Below are positions 19,103 through 28,703 of a stretch of DNA of 64,000 bases, one piece after another. Position 1 is the stretch's first letter. Each line of letters opens with the position of its first letter. Both the position numbers and the translations under genes were made by a program. The DNA is taken from contig CP017315.1 of NCBI GenBank assembly GCA_002005325.1, forward strand, positions 930,001 through 994,000, in the 5' to 3' direction. The stretch comes from Candidatus Tokpelaia hoelldoblerii (GTDB taxonomy: Bacteria > Pseudomonadota > Alphaproteobacteria > Rhizobiales > Rhizobiaceae). The notes under the pieces were generated by a model. The model worked only from the letters and a program-made list of their open reading frames with translations. It was not told the origin of the DNA and made no database searches.

Positions 19103-19292
19103 GCCGGAAAAAACATATGTTTCAGTGCGCATATACAAGTTGAACGGTTTTACTCTTGTGCAGAGCATGGAACTTTGCGAAAAGAACTATAGGGGATGTT
19201 TCGAATTTCTCTCGCAAACGGGTTGAAGCAGAAATTGAGCAGTTTCAGCTCTGTTTAAAACTGGCAGTTATTGCAAAGACAGGATGTATTCC

Positions 19293-20282
19293 ATGCCAAA
19301 ATCAGCAACAATATCCAAAAACGGTCTTGATCGTATTTTGACGCTTGAGCTCGTCCGCGTGACAGAGCGTGCAGCCGTAGCGGCTGCGCGGCTGCGCGGG
19401 CGCGGTGATGAGATGGCGGCAGATCAGGCTGCGGTTGATGCCATGCGGCGTGAATTGAACCGCCTGCCGATTGATGGCACGGTTGTTATCGGCGAGGGGG
19501 AACGCGATGAAGCGCCAATGCTTTATATCGGCGAGGAAGTCGGCACGAAAAAAGGCCCGGCGGTTGATATTGCCCTTGACCCACTGGAAGGCACAACGCT
19601 TTGCGCCAAAAACCAGCCTAACTCGCTGGCTGTTATTGCTATCGCCGAAAAAGGCCATCTGCTTTATGCGCCGGATGTTTATATGGAAAAAATTGCCATT
19701 GGCCCGGGCTATCCGCAAGGCATTATTCATATTGATGCAACACCGACTGAAAATATCCGTGCACTGGCCAAAGCCAAAGGCGTAGCTGTCAACCAGATAA
19801 CGGCCTGCGTCATGGACCGCCCGCGCCACGCCAAGCTGATAGATGAAGTCCGTTCGCTCGGTGCTTCCATTCGCCTGATCGGTGATGGTGATGTGGCAGG
19901 GGTTATCCATACAACTGATCCGGATGAAACCGGTATTGATATTTATATGGGCATTGGCGGTGCACCGGAAGGAGTGCTGGCGGCAGCGGCTCTGCGCTGT
20001 ATCGGTGGACAGATGCAGGGACGGCTGCAGTTAAACACTGAAGAAAAGATAGCCCGGGCGGCGAAAATGGGTATTTCTGACCCGAACAGAGTTTATGACA
20101 TGACAGATATGGCCAGAGGTGATGTGTTGTTTGCAGCATCCGGCGTGACAGACGGCAACCTGCTTGCCGGTGTTAAATTTGCACGCAACCATATTGATAC
20201 AGAAACCATTGTCATGCGTTCACATACCGGCACAATCCGCAATATCAGGGCGCGCCATCAGAATATGGAAAAATTTTCCTGA
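19293..20282 (+). CDS. glpX: Fructose-1,6-bisphosphatase class II
   Basis: GlpX hydrolyses fructose 1,6-bisphosphate in gluconeogenesis, using a divalent metal. The 329-residue protein has the metal site and core motifs VVIGEGERDEAPMLYIGEEV, DIALDPLEGTTLCAKN and GDGDVAGVIHT, and GIGGAPEGVLAAAALRCIGG. Start ATG at 19293 is chosen over 19284 because the AGGA site overlaps the earlier ATG. It lies downstream of hom, a gene order common in the group, and ends in a strong terminator. Confidence 0.95.
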   Translation: MPKSATISKNGLDRILTLELVRVTERAAVAAARLRGRGDEMAADQAAVDAMRRELNRLPIDGTVVIGEGERDEAPMLYIGEEVGTKKGPAVDIALDPLEGTTLCAKNQPNSLAVIAIAEKGHLLYAPDVYMEKIAIGPGYPQGIIHIDATPTENIRALAKAKGVAVNQITACVMDRPRHAKLIDEVRSLGASIRLIGDGDVAGVIHTTDPDETGIDIYMGIGGAPEGVLAAAALRCIGGQMQGRLQLNTEEKIARAAKMGISDPNRVYDMTDMARGDVLFAASGVTDGNLLAGVKFARNHIDTETIVMRSHTGTIRNIRARHQNMEKFS

Positions 20283-20307
20283 CCTGAGCGTGATTTACAA
20301 GTTTTTA

Positions 20308-20342
20308 AAACAGACTCTTGTTAAAACAAGAGTCTGTTTTTT
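20308..20342 (+). terminator. Rho-independent terminator after glpX
   Basis: AAACAGACTCTTG and CAAGAGTCTGTTT pair perfectly around TTAAAA and run into T6, 26 bases after the glpX stop. The upstream A run also lets it serve the convergent PACE gene. Confidence 0.93.
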
Positions 20343-20345
20343 ATT

Positions 20346-20804
20346 TCAATGTTTTCCGCGTTGCTTAATGCAGATATAGATTTTATCATAAATATAATTA
20401 TAGATTATCGAATAAGGCAGGAAAAACAGCAGCAGAGCCGCTTCCAGCCAGAAAGCATTGAAAAAACTGGTATCAAGCCAATAAGCAACGATCGGCACAG
20501 TGGCAAAAGTCAGCCCGACCTCAAAACAAAGAGTATGCAGAATCCGTATATTTTTGGTGCGTGAAAATCCGAACCGTTTTTGCATACGGTCAAACAAGTA
20601 GTTGTACACGGCATTCCAGGCGGTTGCTGTCAATGAGATAATGACAGAAAGCGCTCCCATATCAAGAATGCTCTTTTTCATGATAACAACAAAAAATATT
20701 GTCGTCATGGCAACGGCGATCAGTTCAAACAACACGGCATGAACGGCACGTGCAAAAAAGCTGCGGCGGATAAGAAGTTCGTCTGTCTTGGGAAGCGTTG
20801 GCAA
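20346..20804 (-). CDS. PACE family efflux transporter (AceI-like)
   Basis: The 152-residue protein has four hydrophobic helices arranged as two tandem transmembrane pairs. The family repeat motifs are visible: RxxHxxxFE in ARAVHAVLFE and again in RILHTLCFE, and WNxxYNxxFD in WNAVYNYLFD with a second copy in IYNYIYDK. PACE proteins are proton-coupled inner-membrane exporters known for chlorhexidine and other biocides, with short-chain diamines as proposed natural substrates. The start is a TTG at 20804 with AAGGA upstream. It is convergent with glpX and stands alone. Confidence 0.88.
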   Translation of the reverse strand: MPTLPKTDELLIRRSFFARAVHAVLFELIAVAMTTIFFVVIMKKSILDMGALSVIISLTATAWNAVYNYLFDRMQKRFGFSRTKNIRILHTLCFEVGLTFATVPIVAYWLDTSFFNAFWLEAALLLFFLPYSIIYNYIYDKIYICIKQRGKH

Positions 20805-20943
20805 AACCGGTTTTCCTTTTTTAAGTTACGGCTTTCTGTTTCAAGGTTTTTTCATGAGAAATCAAGCCCGGGCATAAAAAGAAAAAACCGCTTCGCAAAT
20901 AAATTGCTTTGGTTTACAGAGTCGGCATGATACCTGTTTTATT

Positions 20944-22749
20944 ATGTCTGATATTGCGCGCACAGCTGATACATTGTACTTTTTAGGAATAGACAAGTCT
21001 GCGACAGATAAAATCTGGCGAGAAAAACTTGACACGCCTGCGCGCAATAATGCTTTGGCCATAAGCCAGAAATATGATGTGCCGGATCTGCTTGCCCGGG
21101 TCTTGTCCGCCCGTGGCGTTGATGAGGCACAGGCTGAAACTTTTATCAATCCAAGTCTGCGCAATCTGATGCCGGATCCCATGACTTTTACTGATATGCA
21201 TAAGGCAGCAACCCGGATTGCCCAGGCTGTGATGAAAGGCGAGGCTGTGGCTGTATTTGGTGATTATGATGTGGACGGAGCCTGTTCAGCGGCTATTATG
21301 GCGCGCTTTCTGCGATCTTTTCAGCTTGACTGCCGGATTTATATTCCTGACCGTCTGGCTGAAGGCTATGGCCCCAACAAAGCAGCCATGCGCCAGTTGG
21401 TTCTTGATGGAGCAAAACTTGTTATCACTGTCGATTGCGGCGCAAACAGCGCTGAAGCGGTTGGGGCAGCACTGGCCGCCGGTGGTGATGTTGTGGTGCT
21501 CGATCACCATCAAATGGCAGAGGCTGCTACAGCCACAGACTGCCCGTTGGTCAACCCGAACCGGCCGGATGACTTGTCAGGGCAGGGGCATCTATGTGCT
21601 GCCGGTGTCGTGTTTATGACATTGGTTGCGGTTTGTCAGGTCCTACGCCAACAAGCGTGGAAAAGCATTCCTGATCTTCTTGGCTATCTTGATCTTGTTG
21701 CTTTGGCAACTGTTTGTGATGTCGTGCCGCTTGTCGGTCTTAATCGCGCTTTTGTTGTCAAAGGGTTGCAAATCGCGCGCACCATGCACAATCCCGGCCT
21801 TGCCGCATTGGTAAAAGTCGCCCGGATTGGCGAACCGCTGAATGTGTTTCACCTCGGGTTTATTCTGGGGCCGCGTATCAATGCAGGCGGACGAATCGGC
21901 AATTCGGCATTGGGAGCAGAACTTTTAAGTTGTGATGAGAGTGCGCAGGCAGAAGCCGTTGCCATCCAGCTTGATGCCTTAAACAGGGAACGCCAGGAGA
22001 TGGAAACCATCCAGCTTGAAGAAGCTGAAACACAGATTATTGCAGCATTGGAAGATAAGAGCTTGCCAGCGGCCATTGTTGTCGCCAGCAAAGACTGGCA
22101 CCCGGGTATTGTCGGACTGATTGCTTCACGTTTAAAAGAGCGTTTGAACCGGCCTGCCGTGGCAATTGCCATTCGCGTGGATGGAACAGCAACCGGCTCG
22201 GCCCGTTCTGTCGCCGGCGTTGATATTGGCAGGCTTGTCAGTATGGCCGTCACGGAAGGTTTACTGACAAAAGGAGGCGGGCACAGTATGGCTGCCGGTT
22301 TAACGATTGCCCCGCAGAAGATAGCGCTTTTCCAGCAATGGCTGCCTGAAAAGGTAAAACAGAACAGGGAAGAACCGGAAAGCCGCGAGACTTTGCTGAT
22401 TGATGGCGCACTGTCTGCAAGCGGCATGACAGAGCAGCTTTTTCATATGCTGGAAAAAGCCGGCCCTTACGGGGCAGGGCATGAGGCGCCGTTGCTGGCT
22501 TTGCCCGCACATAAACTGGTTGATGTGCGCGAAGTCGGGCGCGGGCATATCAGCGCAACGCTGAGTGATATAAGCGGCAAGCGTTTAAAAGCTATTGCTT
22601 TCCGTGCCGCTGGAACACCATTGGGAGATTTTCTTTTTAACAACCGGATGAAGAGCATTCATCTTGTCGGCAATCTATCCATCAATTACTGGAATGGCAG
22701 CGTAACGCCACAACTGCGGATTGTTGATGCGGCCTTAACCAACAGATAA
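20944..22749 (+). CDS. recJ: Single-stranded-DNA exonuclease RecJ
   Basis: RecJ digests single-stranded DNA 5-prime to 3-prime in recombination, mismatch and base-excision repair. The 601-residue protein has the DHH phosphoesterase motifs: VFGDYDVDGACSAA (motif I), VITVDCGANS, VVLDHHQM (DHH), the DHHA1 region with GGGHSMAAGLTI, and a C-terminal OB-like part (SATLSDISGKRLKAIAF). The length is normal. It is divergent from the PACE gene and convergent with the GPR-like gene. Confidence 0.97.
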   Translation: MSDIARTADTLYFLGIDKSATDKIWREKLDTPARNNALAISQKYDVPDLLARVLSARGVDEAQAETFINPSLRNLMPDPMTFTDMHKAATRIAQAVMKGEAVAVFGDYDVDGACSAAIMARFLRSFQLDCRIYIPDRLAEGYGPNKAAMRQLVLDGAKLVITVDCGANSAEAVGAALAAGGDVVVLDHHQMAEAATATDCPLVNPNRPDDLSGQGHLCAAGVVFMTLVAVCQVLRQQAWKSIPDLLGYLDLVALATVCDVVPLVGLNRAFVVKGLQIARTMHNPGLAALVKVARIGEPLNVFHLGFILGPRINAGGRIGNSALGAELLSCDESAQAEAVAIQLDALNRERQEMETIQLEEAETQIIAALEDKSLPAAIVVASKDWHPGIVGLIASRLKERLNRPAVAIAIRVDGTATGSARSVAGVDIGRLVSMAVTEGLLTKGGGHSMAAGLTIAPQKIALFQQWLPEKVKQNREEPESRETLLIDGALSASGMTEQLFHMLEKAGPYGAGHEAPLLALPAHKLVDVREVGRGHISATLSDISGKRLKAIAFRAAGTPLGDFLFNNRMKSIHLVGNLSINYWNGSVTPQLRIVDAALTNR

Positions 22750-22778
22750 GCAACCCTTGTTTTGCAATATCTCCTTTA

Positions 22779-22814
22779 AAAATCCCGTTTTGGCAAATAT
22801 CAAAACAGGATTTA
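22779..22814 (-). terminator. Terminator of the GPR-like gene
   Basis: AAATCCCGTTTTG (22780-22792) and CAAAACAGGATTT (22801-22813) form a long stem with one mismatch. Read on the minus strand it is followed by TTTTT, 31 bases beyond the GPR-like stop. On the plus strand the tail is weak, so it mainly serves the minus strand. Confidence 0.7.
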
Positions 22815-22844
22815 AACTGTAAAATCAGGCCTGCTGTAAAAATC

Positions 22845-25800
22845 TTACTGAATACGACCACTGACATGGGCAAGCATGGTGTAAACCATGCCAATATCCG
22901 ATGTCAGATAGCTCTGCATGATTTTGTTATCGCCATCTTTGCTCATATCGCCAAGCGCGCGCTCGAACTCATTGATATATTGACCGACAGCCCGGCGAAA
23001 CTCACCATCGAGTGCATATTTATGCTTGATTTTTTCAAAGGTCAGATGTCCTTCTGACGTATAAAGACGATCAGGCGTGATATTGCGCTGGCCACGGCGA
23101 TAATGCTGCCACAGTTGTGTAATTGCATTATGGTCAATCGACTGCACAATATCTGCTGACAAGGTATTCAGCGTTTCAGAAGGAACAATGGCCCCATGGG
23201 ACAAGCTTCCTTCCCGGCCATTGCCATTAAGATCATCCCGCGAAGCACGGGCCAGAAGATCAGAAACCCAGCCCCTCTGTGAGGAGGATGCTGAAGAACT
23301 GGCAGCTCCAGCAGTCTCTTCCGGTTTACGCGGGGAAGGGGCAAAAGCAGAAGCGCCATTTCGTGTATTATAAGCACTTGCAGAAGAGCCCGCTTCCACG
23401 GCGGGAACTCGTATGGCCACATCACCGGCAGAGGTTTGCCTATGAGGTACAGACAGGTTTTCATCCTGCCTTGTGTTATCAAATATTGATACAGGGCGCG
23501 ATGACTGCTGCGGATGCGCTGTAACGGAAGATGGTTGGGAAACATCAATGCCCCGTCCGGTCTCCTCAATAATTGTTGACAGCTCTTTAAGAGCTGCGAC
23601 CTGCTCAACCACGGCTTTGCGCATAGCCTGCGTGTACTCTTCTGTCTGCATGGGCAGTGTGCGTATGCCTGTTTTAAGATCAGCGCTGGTTTTTGCAAAC
23701 TCATTGCGGATCTCTTCAGCCGATTTGCGGATTTCTGTTGTTGCATCACCAAAACGGGCCGAGGCATCGGCCAGCATGCCGGAAAGTGTTGCCCGCAGCT
23801 GGTTTGCAGAAGCGCTTGCCTGATCTTCCGTATGTTTTACAGTGCCTTCTATTGTATTGCCCAGATTCTGCATGGTATACGCCATGGTATTTTCAAAGTT
23901 TTGCATTGTCATGGCAATTTCATCAGATTTCACAACAAGGCTGCTGGCTAGCGTATTCAGGCTTTCATGGCCATCTTCCAGCCTGGCGGCAAAATTGGCA
24001 TTGGATGTATCAAGCAATACCGCCGCTTCAGTCAGGAGCGAAGTATGATCTTCAAACTGCTGCGAGAAGCCCCGCAAGCTATTCAAAGCCGTTTGCGATG
24101 AACCGCCAAACTGTTGTGAGAAATCGTGCAGATCACTCAAGGCTGTCCGGGTCAAACCGTCAAACTGCTGCGAGAAGCCCTGCAAGTTCCCCAGAGCCAT
24201 TTGCGACAGGTTAGCGAATTGCTGCAAGTCCTCGTTTAACAGATTGCCTGATGCAGCGAAGTCACCAACCACGCCGTCAACCTTTTCTCTCAAAAGAGAA
24301 GTAATGCTGTTCAAACGGGTATCTGCATCATTGATGCCTTCATGCAGGTTGGCAACAGAAAGTCTGATTGTACCGCTTGATGAATCCATACGTTCAAGCA
24401 GTTGCGCTACATCGGTTTCAATCATGGATTTGGTCGATTGCACAGTATTGACAGCGCGTTCTGCATGATTGGAAAAATTGTCAATAAAGATATTGTTTTC
24501 AGCACGCAGCCGTTCTTCTGCCGCCCGTGTCACCTCACTAAGCTGGTCAGCAAAATAATCAGTTAATGTCCCTAGTGATTGCGTTGTTTTTACAGCCGCA
24601 TTTTGCAACTCTGCAGCCAGAGAATGCAGATTCTGCGTTTCATTTACAAGCCGGCCGGCAACGGCATGCGTTAAATCAGAAGCTCGTGTTTCGAGAATAT
24701 TCAGATTATTATCAATACTTTCTCCGAGTGTCTGGAAGTTTTCACTCAAGGATTGAGAACGCCGGGCAAGTTTATGCTCGGCTTCATCAACAACACCAAT
24801 GATTGAATTGGCAAGCCCGGAAGCCGTGCCGGAAATAACAGACTCTGCCCGACTGGCTTCTGCCGCTATTGTTCCTGTTACCTCCGAGAATTGTTCACGC
24901 AGGCTTTCGGATAAAGTAAGCGCATTGTTTTCCAGTGTAGACCTGACATCATGGACACCGATTTCAAGTGCTTTCTGCATGGTCTGGGTACGTTCATCAA
25001 TAATAGCGGTCTGGTGGCTGAAAGTTTTTTCCAGAGCCGCATTATTCTGATCTATGGCAAGGCGCATATCAAGAGCATACTTGTCAAAATTCTGCCCCCG
25101 CTGGCCAAGCTGCTGATCGACAGCCGCAAAGCTCAGTTCCAGATTATTACGCAGTTCACCTGCCCGGTTGGTAATTCTATCAACATAATCAGACAAAACA
25201 GTTTCGACAGAAACCTGATTGTTTGTGAAAGCATTGCCCAGATTTCGCGTCTGCTGTTCCATCCCGCCGATATGGCCCTGAAAAATTTCCTGCAGAGTCT
25301 CATTATTATTCTGGATCGACTGGGAGAGCATCTCCCGGTTAAATTCAAGGGAATCACGCAATGTCCCTGCATAAGTATCAATCTCGCGGGTTTGCGCTTC
25401 GATCGTTGTTGTGACAGCTCCCAGATTGCGGGCAACATTTTCTTCAAATGCAGAAGTGCGCTCATCAAGCGTATTCAGATATTCGCGTGTGGTTTCATCC
25501 ATGGAGGACAAACGATTGTGCAGCGCACCTTCCACATTGACGATATTGCGGGAAAGGTTATCAACCTGCTGTTCAATCGTGCTGACAATCCGTGTTGTTT
25601 CCGTCTGCAGAATGTCAGAAAATTTTTCCCGGCCCTCAGTGAATTTATACAGAAAACTGCCAACCTTTTCATCGGAAAAATTATTGACAAGCGTATTAAC
25701 GTTTTCCATTTCCTGCGACAGCTGGCTTCTGGTTCTGTCAAGAGCAGAGAGAATCCCTTCCTGTCCGTTCGACAACACACTGGTGATATCCTGAGCGCGT

Positions 25801-27509
25801 GCATAAAATGTTTCATTAAGGCGGCTGACCTGGCTTTCCAGCGTTGCGTTCAGCTGCTCGGCGCTTTCATCCAGAGAATTGGTCCGCGCAATAAAAGAGT
25901 GAATAAGCGAAGCACTGTTCTCATCCAGGGAATGATCGAACTCTGCCAGGCGTTTCTCGAATGCTTCAAGCGCAATTTCAGTGGCGTTGCTGAAATTTGA
26001 AGGCAGGTTTCTGGCATGTTCAGCCAGTTTCTCAAGCTGCTCGTCAAATTCCGACAGGGAACGGTTGCCGCGGTCGATGATAATTTCATCCAGTTGCTGA
26101 AATCTGGCATCAAAATCACCAAGCACCTTGTCAGCTGAAAGATGCATTTTGTGCCGTATCCCGTCCGAATATTCCTCAATATCGACAACACGGCTATCCA
26201 ACTCTTCCAGAAAGCGTCCGCGCGAAGAATCAAAGTGCTGTACCGTTTCGGCAATCCTTTGCGTTAATTGTTCAACCGCACCATCATTAACCATATTCAA
26301 TTCGCTGACAAGGTCATTCCAGCGCGAACTCAATGTATCTGTCAGATTTGAAGTGAACATTTCTGACGAATTGGTAATATAATCAGCAATCGCATTGAAT
26401 TCCTGCGTCAACTGATTTTTAGCGCCGACAAAGGTTGTCTTGACCTGATCAGCGTGCAGATGAACAGCTTCACGTTCATTGGCAAGCTCGGTGATCAGTG
26501 TACGGATGCGAGTTTCATTCTCACCATAAGCTTGTTCAAGGTTATGAACCTCGCTTTGCAGCATGGCTTCAAGTTCACCGGCACGCAACAAAGCCTTGTC
26601 AATTCCATCTCCTATTGCCAAAACTTCGCGGCGAATGGACTGGCCAAGCGTTGCGACCTGTTCTTCAGAAGCCTTGCCGGGCTCAAACAGGCGGTTTGTC
26701 GCCCCTGTCATATTGAAAACAGCGTGTTGCAGCTCCCGTGATCGTCTGGCAAGCTGGGCAAAGCCCCAGAACATCAAAATCGGCGTAAGAATGCCAACAG
26801 CAAAAAGTGCCCCCTGGGCACTGGCAAGAAATGCGCTCACCGTCGCATAGCTGCCAGAGAACATATAAGCGGTCGCAGCCCCCCCAATGCCCCAAAGCAG
26901 GCTCAGCACGGTTGCACTCAGATAAAAGTGATCAGGGGACGCAGGTTCCGGCCCCTCCTGCAAGGCGGGCTCATTTTCAGTATACTGTGTTTCCTCTACC
27001 TTTTCGGCCTCAGACAAAGCCGCAGAAATGTCTTCCTGACTTGGGTTTCCCGTTTTTTCATCTTCTTCAAAAGCGGCAGAAACATCTATTTCATTAACTT
27101 CCGGTTCAGCAGCCATATCTTCCTGTGCTGCGCCAGAGGCTTCCGCCTCGACATCCTCATCCAGTAATGACAGAATACTCTCTTCCGTTCCTTTTTCTGA
27201 AGATTCCGCGGCTGTCGGCTCTTCATCAAAATCCTCAATCACAACAGAATTAAAAGCTTCTTCTGCAGAAGGATAATCCTTATGGAAAGACAGCTCTTCT
27301 GTTGCCAGAGTGATTTGTTGCTCAAGGCTTTCAAGATCCAGTAATGTTTCAGATTTTTTACGCTCTGATATGGCATTGCTTCGTTTTGCGGCAGAAACAG
27401 TTTCCTGCCCGGGGCTCAAAGCATCATCATCGAAGTCAATCTCCAGCGCCTGTTCCAGCGCTTCTCCGAATTCGATATCAAATTTTTCTGCTTTGGTTCT
27501 GCGTGCCAT
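22845..27509 (-). CDS. Giant coiled-coil polar protein, GPR (growth pole ring)-like
   Basis: The 1554-residue protein has a very acidic N-terminal 190 residues, two membrane segments (about 195-217 and 229-253), then roughly 1000 residues of heptad-rich, apolipoprotein A/E-like helix full of Thr/Leu/Glu/Asn repeats, a low-complexity Ser/Ala/Pro linker (about 1340-1440), and a folded C-terminal 100 residues (DHNAITQLWQHYRRGQ ... YINEFERALGDM). This layout matches the GPR protein described at the growth pole of Agrobacterium and found across Rhizobiales, where it organises unipolar growth. The match is by architecture and taxon, so GPR homology is probable and not proven. The gene stands alone, with a putative promoter at 27624-27653. 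Confidence 0.7.
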   Translation of the reverse strand: MARRTKAEKFDIEFGEALEQALEIDFDDDALSPGQETVSAAKRSNAISERKKSETLLDLESLEQQITLATEELSFHKDYPSAEEAFNSVVIEDFDEEPTAAESSEKGTEESILSLLDEDVEAEASGAAQEDMAAEPEVNEIDVSAAFEEDEKTGNPSQEDISAALSEAEKVEETQYTENEPALQEGPEPASPDHFYLSATVLSLLWGIGGAATAYMFSGSYATVSAFLASAQGALFAVGILTPILMFWGFAQLARRSRELQHAVFNMTGATNRLFEPGKASEEQVATLGQSIRREVLAIGDGIDKALLRAGELEAMLQSEVHNLEQAYGENETRIRTLITELANEREAVHLHADQVKTTFVGAKNQLTQEFNAIADYITNSSEMFTSNLTDTLSSRWNDLVSELNMVNDGAVEQLTQRIAETVQHFDSSRGRFLEELDSRVVDIEEYSDGIRHKMHLSADKVLGDFDARFQQLDEIIIDRGNRSLSEFDEQLEKLAEHARNLPSNFSNATEIALEAFEKRLAEFDHSLDENSASLIHSFIARTNSLDESAEQLNATLESQVSRLNETFYARAQDITSVLSNGQEGILSALDRTRSQLSQEMENVNTLVNNFSDEKVGSFLYKFTEGREKFSDILQTETTRIVSTIEQQVDNLSRNIVNVEGALHNRLSSMDETTREYLNTLDERTSAFEENVARNLGAVTTTIEAQTREIDTYAGTLRDSLEFNREMLSQSIQNNNETLQEIFQGHIGGMEQQTRNLGNAFTNNQVSVETVLSDYVDRITNRAGELRNNLELSFAAVDQQLGQRGQNFDKYALDMRLAIDQNNAALEKTFSHQTAIIDERTQTMQKALEIGVHDVRSTLENNALTLSESLREQFSEVTGTIAAEASRAESVISGTASGLANSIIGVVDEAEHKLARRSQSLSENFQTLGESIDNNLNILETRASDLTHAVAGRLVNETQNLHSLAAELQNAAVKTTQSLGTLTDYFADQLSEVTRAAEERLRAENNIFIDNFSNHAERAVNTVQSTKSMIETDVAQLLERMDSSSGTIRLSVANLHEGINDADTRLNSITSLLREKVDGVVGDFAASGNLLNEDLQQFANLSQMALGNLQGFSQQFDGLTRTALSDLHDFSQQFGGSSQTALNSLRGFSQQFEDHTSLLTEAAVLLDTSNANFAARLEDGHESLNTLASSLVVKSDEIAMTMQNFENTMAYTMQNLGNTIEGTVKHTEDQASASANQLRATLSGMLADASARFGDATTEIRKSAEEIRNEFAKTSADLKTGIRTLPMQTEEYTQAMRKAVVEQVAALKELSTIIEETGRGIDVSQPSSVTAHPQQSSRPVSIFDNTRQDENLSVPHRQTSAGDVAIRVPAVEAGSSASAYNTRNGASAFAPSPRKPEETAGAASSSASSSQRGWVSDLLARASRDDLNGNGREGSLSHGAIVPSETLNTLSADIVQSIDHNAITQLWQHYRRGQRNITPDRLYTSEGHLTFEKIKHKYALDGEFRRAVGQYINEFERALGDMSKDGDNKIMQSYLTSDIGMVYTMLAHVSGRIQ
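24042..24227 (-). repeat. 18-residue tandem repeats within the GPR-like protein
   Basis: Three and a half units of 54 bases encode LQQFANLSQMALGNLQGF, SQQFDGLTRTALSDLHDF, SQQFGGSSQTALNSLRGF and SQQFEDHT. Eighteen residues equal five helical turns, so each unit puts the same face outward along a continuous helix. The units are similar at DNA level too, which suggests recent duplication. Confidence 0.8.
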
Positions 27510-27623
27510 AGTCGTTATGTCTCGTTATCAATGCCGTTTCGGCAAAAGATTTAACTTGCCGGAATACATCACTTTGGTATTTCAAGAAGCCAAAAGGGAT
27601 GACTCCGACCACAAACTCAATAG

Positions 27624-27653
27624 AGTTTAGAGCATTTCTCTTATATCATTCAA
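27624..27653 (-). promoter_or_regulatory. Putative promoter of the GPR-like gene
   Basis: On the minus strand TTGAAT (27648-27653) and TAAACT (27624-27629) are 18 bases apart, leaving a leader of about 110 bases before the start codon. The hexamers are fair matches to the sigma-70 consensus. Confidence 0.35.
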
Positions 27654-27808
27654 GGAAAAAAGTTAAAAAAGAGAAAAAATAACAATTATTTCTGCTGCTT
27701 AGTGTTATTTCAGAAGAATATAAAAATATTGTTCATAACTTGCGCTTCCTTGATCTGCCTGAAAATAAAACAGACGTGAAAGCTGCCCGGAGTGGAAAAT
27801 ACGTTATA

Positions 27809-27845
27809 CAAATCTGGCGAATCAAATCTGGCGAATTGTATACAA
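27809..27845. repeat. 14-bp tandem repeat plus 10-bp palindrome
   Basis: CAAATCTGGCGAAT occurs twice in immediate succession (27809-27822 and 27823-27836), followed by the perfect palindrome TTGTATACAA (27836-27845). A partial copy of the palindrome half, TTATACAA, precedes the repeats at 27804-27811, so the block is flanked by matching arms. It lies between the DUF922 and GPR-like genes. Confidence 0.7.
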
Positions 27846-27941
27846 TGAGGTTTAATAAAATATTACCTGAAAGCATTCAATGCAGCAAGACTGTAAAGCT
27901 TCTGTTTTTATAGATAATTCCTTTTTGAATAAAAACAGTTT

Positions 27942-28589
27942 TTATGAAAAATCCAGCCGGTATTTTTTCTTTCCCTTAAAAATCAGAACATTCTGCAACC
28001 GTCTTTCCAGCAGGCGGTTAAAGCGGTTTTTATAATTACGCGTTTCAATGCGGTCAAAATTGCGCTGCTGCATATCATGACGGATAAAAATGGCATCAAG
28101 CGTTTTTGCAACATCATGCTCCAGTGCTTCACAGGTGGGACGGGAGCGCATGGTGCGCAGTGCCTGTTCCATCTGTGAGGCATGACTGCGGGCAATGATG
28201 ACGTGGCTTTCTTCATGCTGCCTGATATCCCGCGACAGAACATCCCAGATAACAGCCAGTTCAATATCAGACGTGTGCCGACGCTGTTTCCAGTAGGGCA
28301 GGGAAATCGTGGCGCGGACATCAATACTGACAGTTTTTACCCTGCAGCCATGACGGTCTTTCTCCAGTTTGATATGCGGATCAAAGCTGATACGGGATGC
28401 CCCGGGATGCCTGTTACCGGTCTCACCCAAAAAGGGGCCATTGCGCATGATGGCTTCATCCAGCTGCTTTGCTGTTGTACCGGAAATCGTATAATGTTCA
28501 AAAGTACGATAAATTCTGGCAGCACCGCCTGTTGAAATAAACAGGCTGCTGCCGGCAATGAACATTGCAAGTTTGAAAAACAGACGCAT
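27942..28589 (-). CDS. DUF922 family secreted Zn-dependent protease-like protein
   Basis: A 215-residue exported protein with a signal segment (about residues 3-24) and the DUF922 domain. The zinc-protease-like HEESH motif appears in RDIRQHEESHVIIARSHA, preceded by VSIDVRATISLPYWKQRR and the family opening YTISGTTAKQLDEAIMRNGP. It probably acts in the periplasm; no substrate is known for the family in this group. The ATG at 28589 is nine bases from GGAG, while the one two codons earlier is too close. It is divergent from folP. Confidence 0.82.
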   Translation of the reverse strand: MRLFFKLAMFIAGSSLFISTGGAARIYRTFEHYTISGTTAKQLDEAIMRNGPFLGETGNRHPGASRISFDPHIKLEKDRHGCRVKTVSIDVRATISLPYWKQRRHTSDIELAVIWDVLSRDIRQHEESHVIIARSHASQMEQALRTMRSRPTCEALEHDVAKTLDAIFIRHDMQQRNFDRIETRNYKNRFNRLLERRLQNVLIFKGKKKYRLDFS

Positions 28590-28703
28590 GAACATTCACT
28601 CCTGACAAACCGGCAGAACCAAGGGGCATTTTCAGATAAAACCGTATACATACTATTGATATGCTGATAAACAGGCAATTCATAATTTTTAGAGATTAAG
28701 AAA

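Larger units (their letters stand above)
27510..27941. other. Gene-free AT-rich interval, 432 bases
   Basis: I see no coding potential here. It holds the presumed promoter of the GPR-like gene (27624-27653, minus strand) and, at 27804-27845, an exact 14-bp tandem duplication followed by a 10-bp palindrome. The remainder is AT-rich without clear structure. Confidence 0.6.

Noticed and set aside
24951..26000. A 349-codon open frame on the plus strand, antisense to the GPR-like gene
   Set aside because: It is a shadow of the repetitive helical coding sequence: its composition (Ile/Phe/Cys/His-rich) is not protein-like, it has no ribosome site, and the opposite frame is clearly coding.
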